From Candidatus Bathyarchaeota archaeon (GTDB lineage Archaea; Thermoproteota; Bathyarchaeia; 40CM-2-53-6; FEN-987), in NCBI GenBank assembly GCA_003152955.1, contig PMBQ01000406.1, positions 1 to 14,284 on the forward strand: a stretch of DNA of 14,284 nt. The letters run 5' to 3'. A program made the translations under genes and the position numbers. This document shows, piece by piece, positions 13,048 through 14,284 of the stretch (position 1 is the stretch's first letter; each line of letters opens with the position of its first letter). The notes under the pieces are model-generated. The model was given only the letters and a program-made list of their open reading frames with translations, made no database searches and was not told where the DNA came from.

Positions 13048-13521
13048 GGTTTCCAGCGACTAAGCCTCAGTAAAGGCAATTCAGTAATGATGCATACTTC
13101 CCTTGAAAGACTCGGGAGTGTGAAAGAAGGCGCCGTCAATGTGCTTCACAGACTTCTCAACGTCATTGGCAAGAGAGGTACGCCGATGATGCCCACGTTC
13201 ACCAATGTCACTGCATGGAACTACTCACGCCGATCGCACGAAGCCTGGTTGCTCTTGTGAAGGAAAGGAAGAGAGGCATATGTTTTTCATTTCAGAGTTG
13301 TCGCCTGGCAGGACGATCGATGCGATTGCGCACAGGCTCTGTAGCTGGCCGGCATCAACGCGGAGCCGTCACGCAGCGTATTCTATGTCGCGGTCGGTAA
13401 CCACTCCGGTCAGCTTGTTCGACAGCATCCACTGCTAGATCCTCACCAGCCGATTAAGAAAATGCTCGCGTACAATCCATACGCCCTGGCAGTGCTAGCC
13501 TGCGGCAAAATGCTTGCCTGA
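13048..13521 (+). pseudogene. AAC(3)-family acetyltransferase remnant
   Basis: Three plus-strand frames add up to an AAC(3)/YokD-type acetyltransferase. Frame one (13048-13260) reads SKGNSVMMHTSLERLGSVKE, then NVIGKRGTPMMPTFTN. This is the family's G-D-x-V-x-V-H-S-S-L and V-G-x-x-G-T-x-x-M-P-T signature, closed by TGA at 13258. The next frame reads ELSPGRTIDAIAHRL, then STRSRHAAYSMSRSV (family: tG...la......RS.HP..S) and stops by 13438. A third (to TGA 13519) reads VGNHSGQLVRQHPLLDPHQP. The family is about 260 residues; here the N-terminus and C-terminus are missing as well. Intact members move an acetyl group from acetyl-CoA to an amine. It lies between the FUN14 gene and the M24 peptidase gene. 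Confidence 0.75.
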
Positions 13522-13585
13522 GTTGAGCCCTCGTAGTGCATTGAATTCGATCATAGTCGCATCTGCATCAGGCCTTGATTGCGGA

Positions 13586-14284
13586 TTACTTCCACCATTC
13601 AAACTCTTTCGGGAGTGCTCTTGTCATTATCTTGCCGGCTCTGTCGGTTGAGAGAACCTCATCTTCGATTCTGACGCCCATCTTGCTTGGGATGTATGCT
13701 CCAGGTTCAATTGTGAAGACCATCGATGGCTGGACCAATTCCCTTCCTTCAGGAACTATGTACGGGGCTTCATGAACTTCGAGTCCCAGCCCGTGACCAG
13801 TTCTATGGATGAAGTACTGGTCCAGGCCGCGTGTCTTCAGGTAGCTTCTGGCTGCGCTGTCAATGGAACCGACCGTTGCGCCACTCTTTGAGAGTTTGAT
13901 TGCTGCTTCTTGGGAAGCGAGCACAATCTCGTAGAGGTTCTCAAACGCTCTATCCTTGCCCATCATGAATGTTCGAGTGATGTCCGAGTAATAGCCGGTA
14001 TATGTGCATCCCGTGTCAATCACAATGCTCTCGTTTCGCCTCAGTTTGCGTGTTGAAGGAAGATGGTGCGGATCAGCGGCAAACTCGCCTGACTGGACTA
14101 GAACATCACCCACGTAATCGGCGCCGTTGGCATAGATGGTTTGGCTGATCTTCCTTGCTAGTTCCAATTCCGTGATTCCATTCTTGAGCATGTCGGGAAT
14201 TCTGAGAAACGATTTAGAAAGTATCGATGCGGCTCGCTGAAGCGCCCTGACCTCTATAGGCTCCTTGACTTCTCTGATGCTCTG
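13586..14284 (-). CDS. M24B Xaa-Pro peptidase (5' end outside window)
   Basis: The C-terminal 232 residues of a prolidase/aminopeptidase P-type metallopeptidase. The frame is open to the window edge, where IREVKEPIEVRALQRAASIL is the usual start of the catalytic 'pita-bread' domain, so the missing part is mainly the N-terminal domain. All five metal ligands are visible: D in IVIDTG, D in YYSDITRTF, H in HRTGHGLGLEVHE, E in FTIEPGAYI and E in GVRIEDEVL. Such enzymes remove residues before proline in cytoplasmic peptide turnover. It ends with EFEWWK at 13586. It is convergent with the AAC(3)-like remnant. Confidence 0.95.
   Translation of the reverse strand, partial: QSIREVKEPIEVRALQRAASILSKSFLRIPDMLKNGITELELARKISQTIYANGADYVGDVLVQSGEFAADPHHLPSTRKLRRNESIVIDTGCTYTGYYSDITRTFMMGKDRAFENLYEIVLASQEAAIKLSKSGATVGSIDSAARSYLKTRGLDQYFIHRTGHGLGLEVHEAPYIVPEGRELVQPSMVFTIEPGAYIPSKMGVRIEDEVLSTDRAGKIMTRALPKEFEWWK

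Noticed and set aside
1..14284. Mobile element, prophage, CRISPR array or defence island
   Set aside because: No integrase, transposase, terminal repeats, spaced repeats or defence genes were seen; the accessory look comes from decayed genes and tRNAs.

Overview
The window reads as a chromosomal segment of an archaeon, most likely from the TACK group (Thaumarchaeota/Nitrososphaeria, Bathyarchaeia or a relative). The evidence is intron-bearing tRNAs with introns at non-canonical positions, TATA-like boxes 25-35 bases upstream of tRNAs and genes, a phosphoglycerate kinase and an inositol-1-phosphate synthase that look archaeal, frequent TTG/GTG starts, and a possible CdvA-like coiled-coil protein. 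The lineage is inferred from gene content; no search was run. There is no rRNA, CRISPR array, integrase or transposase.

Layout. 1-353: no recognisable gene. 354-445: tRNA-Thr(GGT) with a D-arm intron. 589-821 (-): broken CoxG/SRPBCC-type gene. 1001-2660 (+): coiled-coil protein overlapping ribose-5-phosphate isomerase A (rpiA), then a small two-helix membrane protein. 2994-3099 (-): elongator-type tRNA-Met with two introns, divergent from pgk (3218-4438, +). 4489-4604 (+): tRNA-Thr(TGT) with two introns, followed by the truncated start of an acetyltransferase gene (-) and tRNA-Pro(TGG) (-). 5214-5420 (+): acidic zinc-ribbon protein. 5563-6633 (-): inositol-1-phosphate synthase, apparently with an ACG start. 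6761-7399 (-): QueT-like ECF S component. 7396-7936 (-): frameshifted remnant of heme-copper oxidase subunit III. 7936-8562 (+): unknown membrane protein. About 8643-9055 (+): remnant of heme O synthase (ctaB). 9032-9667 (-): second ECF S component. 9743-10414 (-): phospholipase/carboxylesterase-type hydrolase. 10624-10818 (+): small Cys-rich protein. 11078-11974 (+): EamA/DMT exporter. 11979-12431 and 12493-12831 (-): DUF192 and FUN14 proteins. 13048-13521 (+): remnant of an AAC(3)-type acetyltransferase. 13586-14284 (-): M24B Xaa-Pro peptidase, cut by the window edge.

Two themes stand out. First, three of the four tRNAs are interrupted by 15-27-base introns (five in total, four outside the canonical 37/38 site). 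Both threonine isoacceptors carry one at the same D-arm position, and in tRNA-Met three copies of CCAG compete for one CTGG. Such transcripts need a broad-specificity splicing endonuclease. Second, the window mixes fully intact housekeeping genes with at least five decayed genes (coxG-like, GNAT, cox3, ctaB, aac(3)-like). Two of these belong to aerobic respiration, so the lineage may be losing, or has moved elsewhere, its oxygen-reducing terminal oxidase assembly.

The intact genes cover central sugar phosphate metabolism (rpiA, pgk), inositol lipid or solute synthesis (inositol-1-phosphate synthase), vitamin or precursor uptake (two ECF S components that would need an EcfA/EcfT module encoded elsewhere), export, and peptide turnover. 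They do not form one large operon. The only close couplings are coiled-coil/rpiA and probably FUN14/DUF192.
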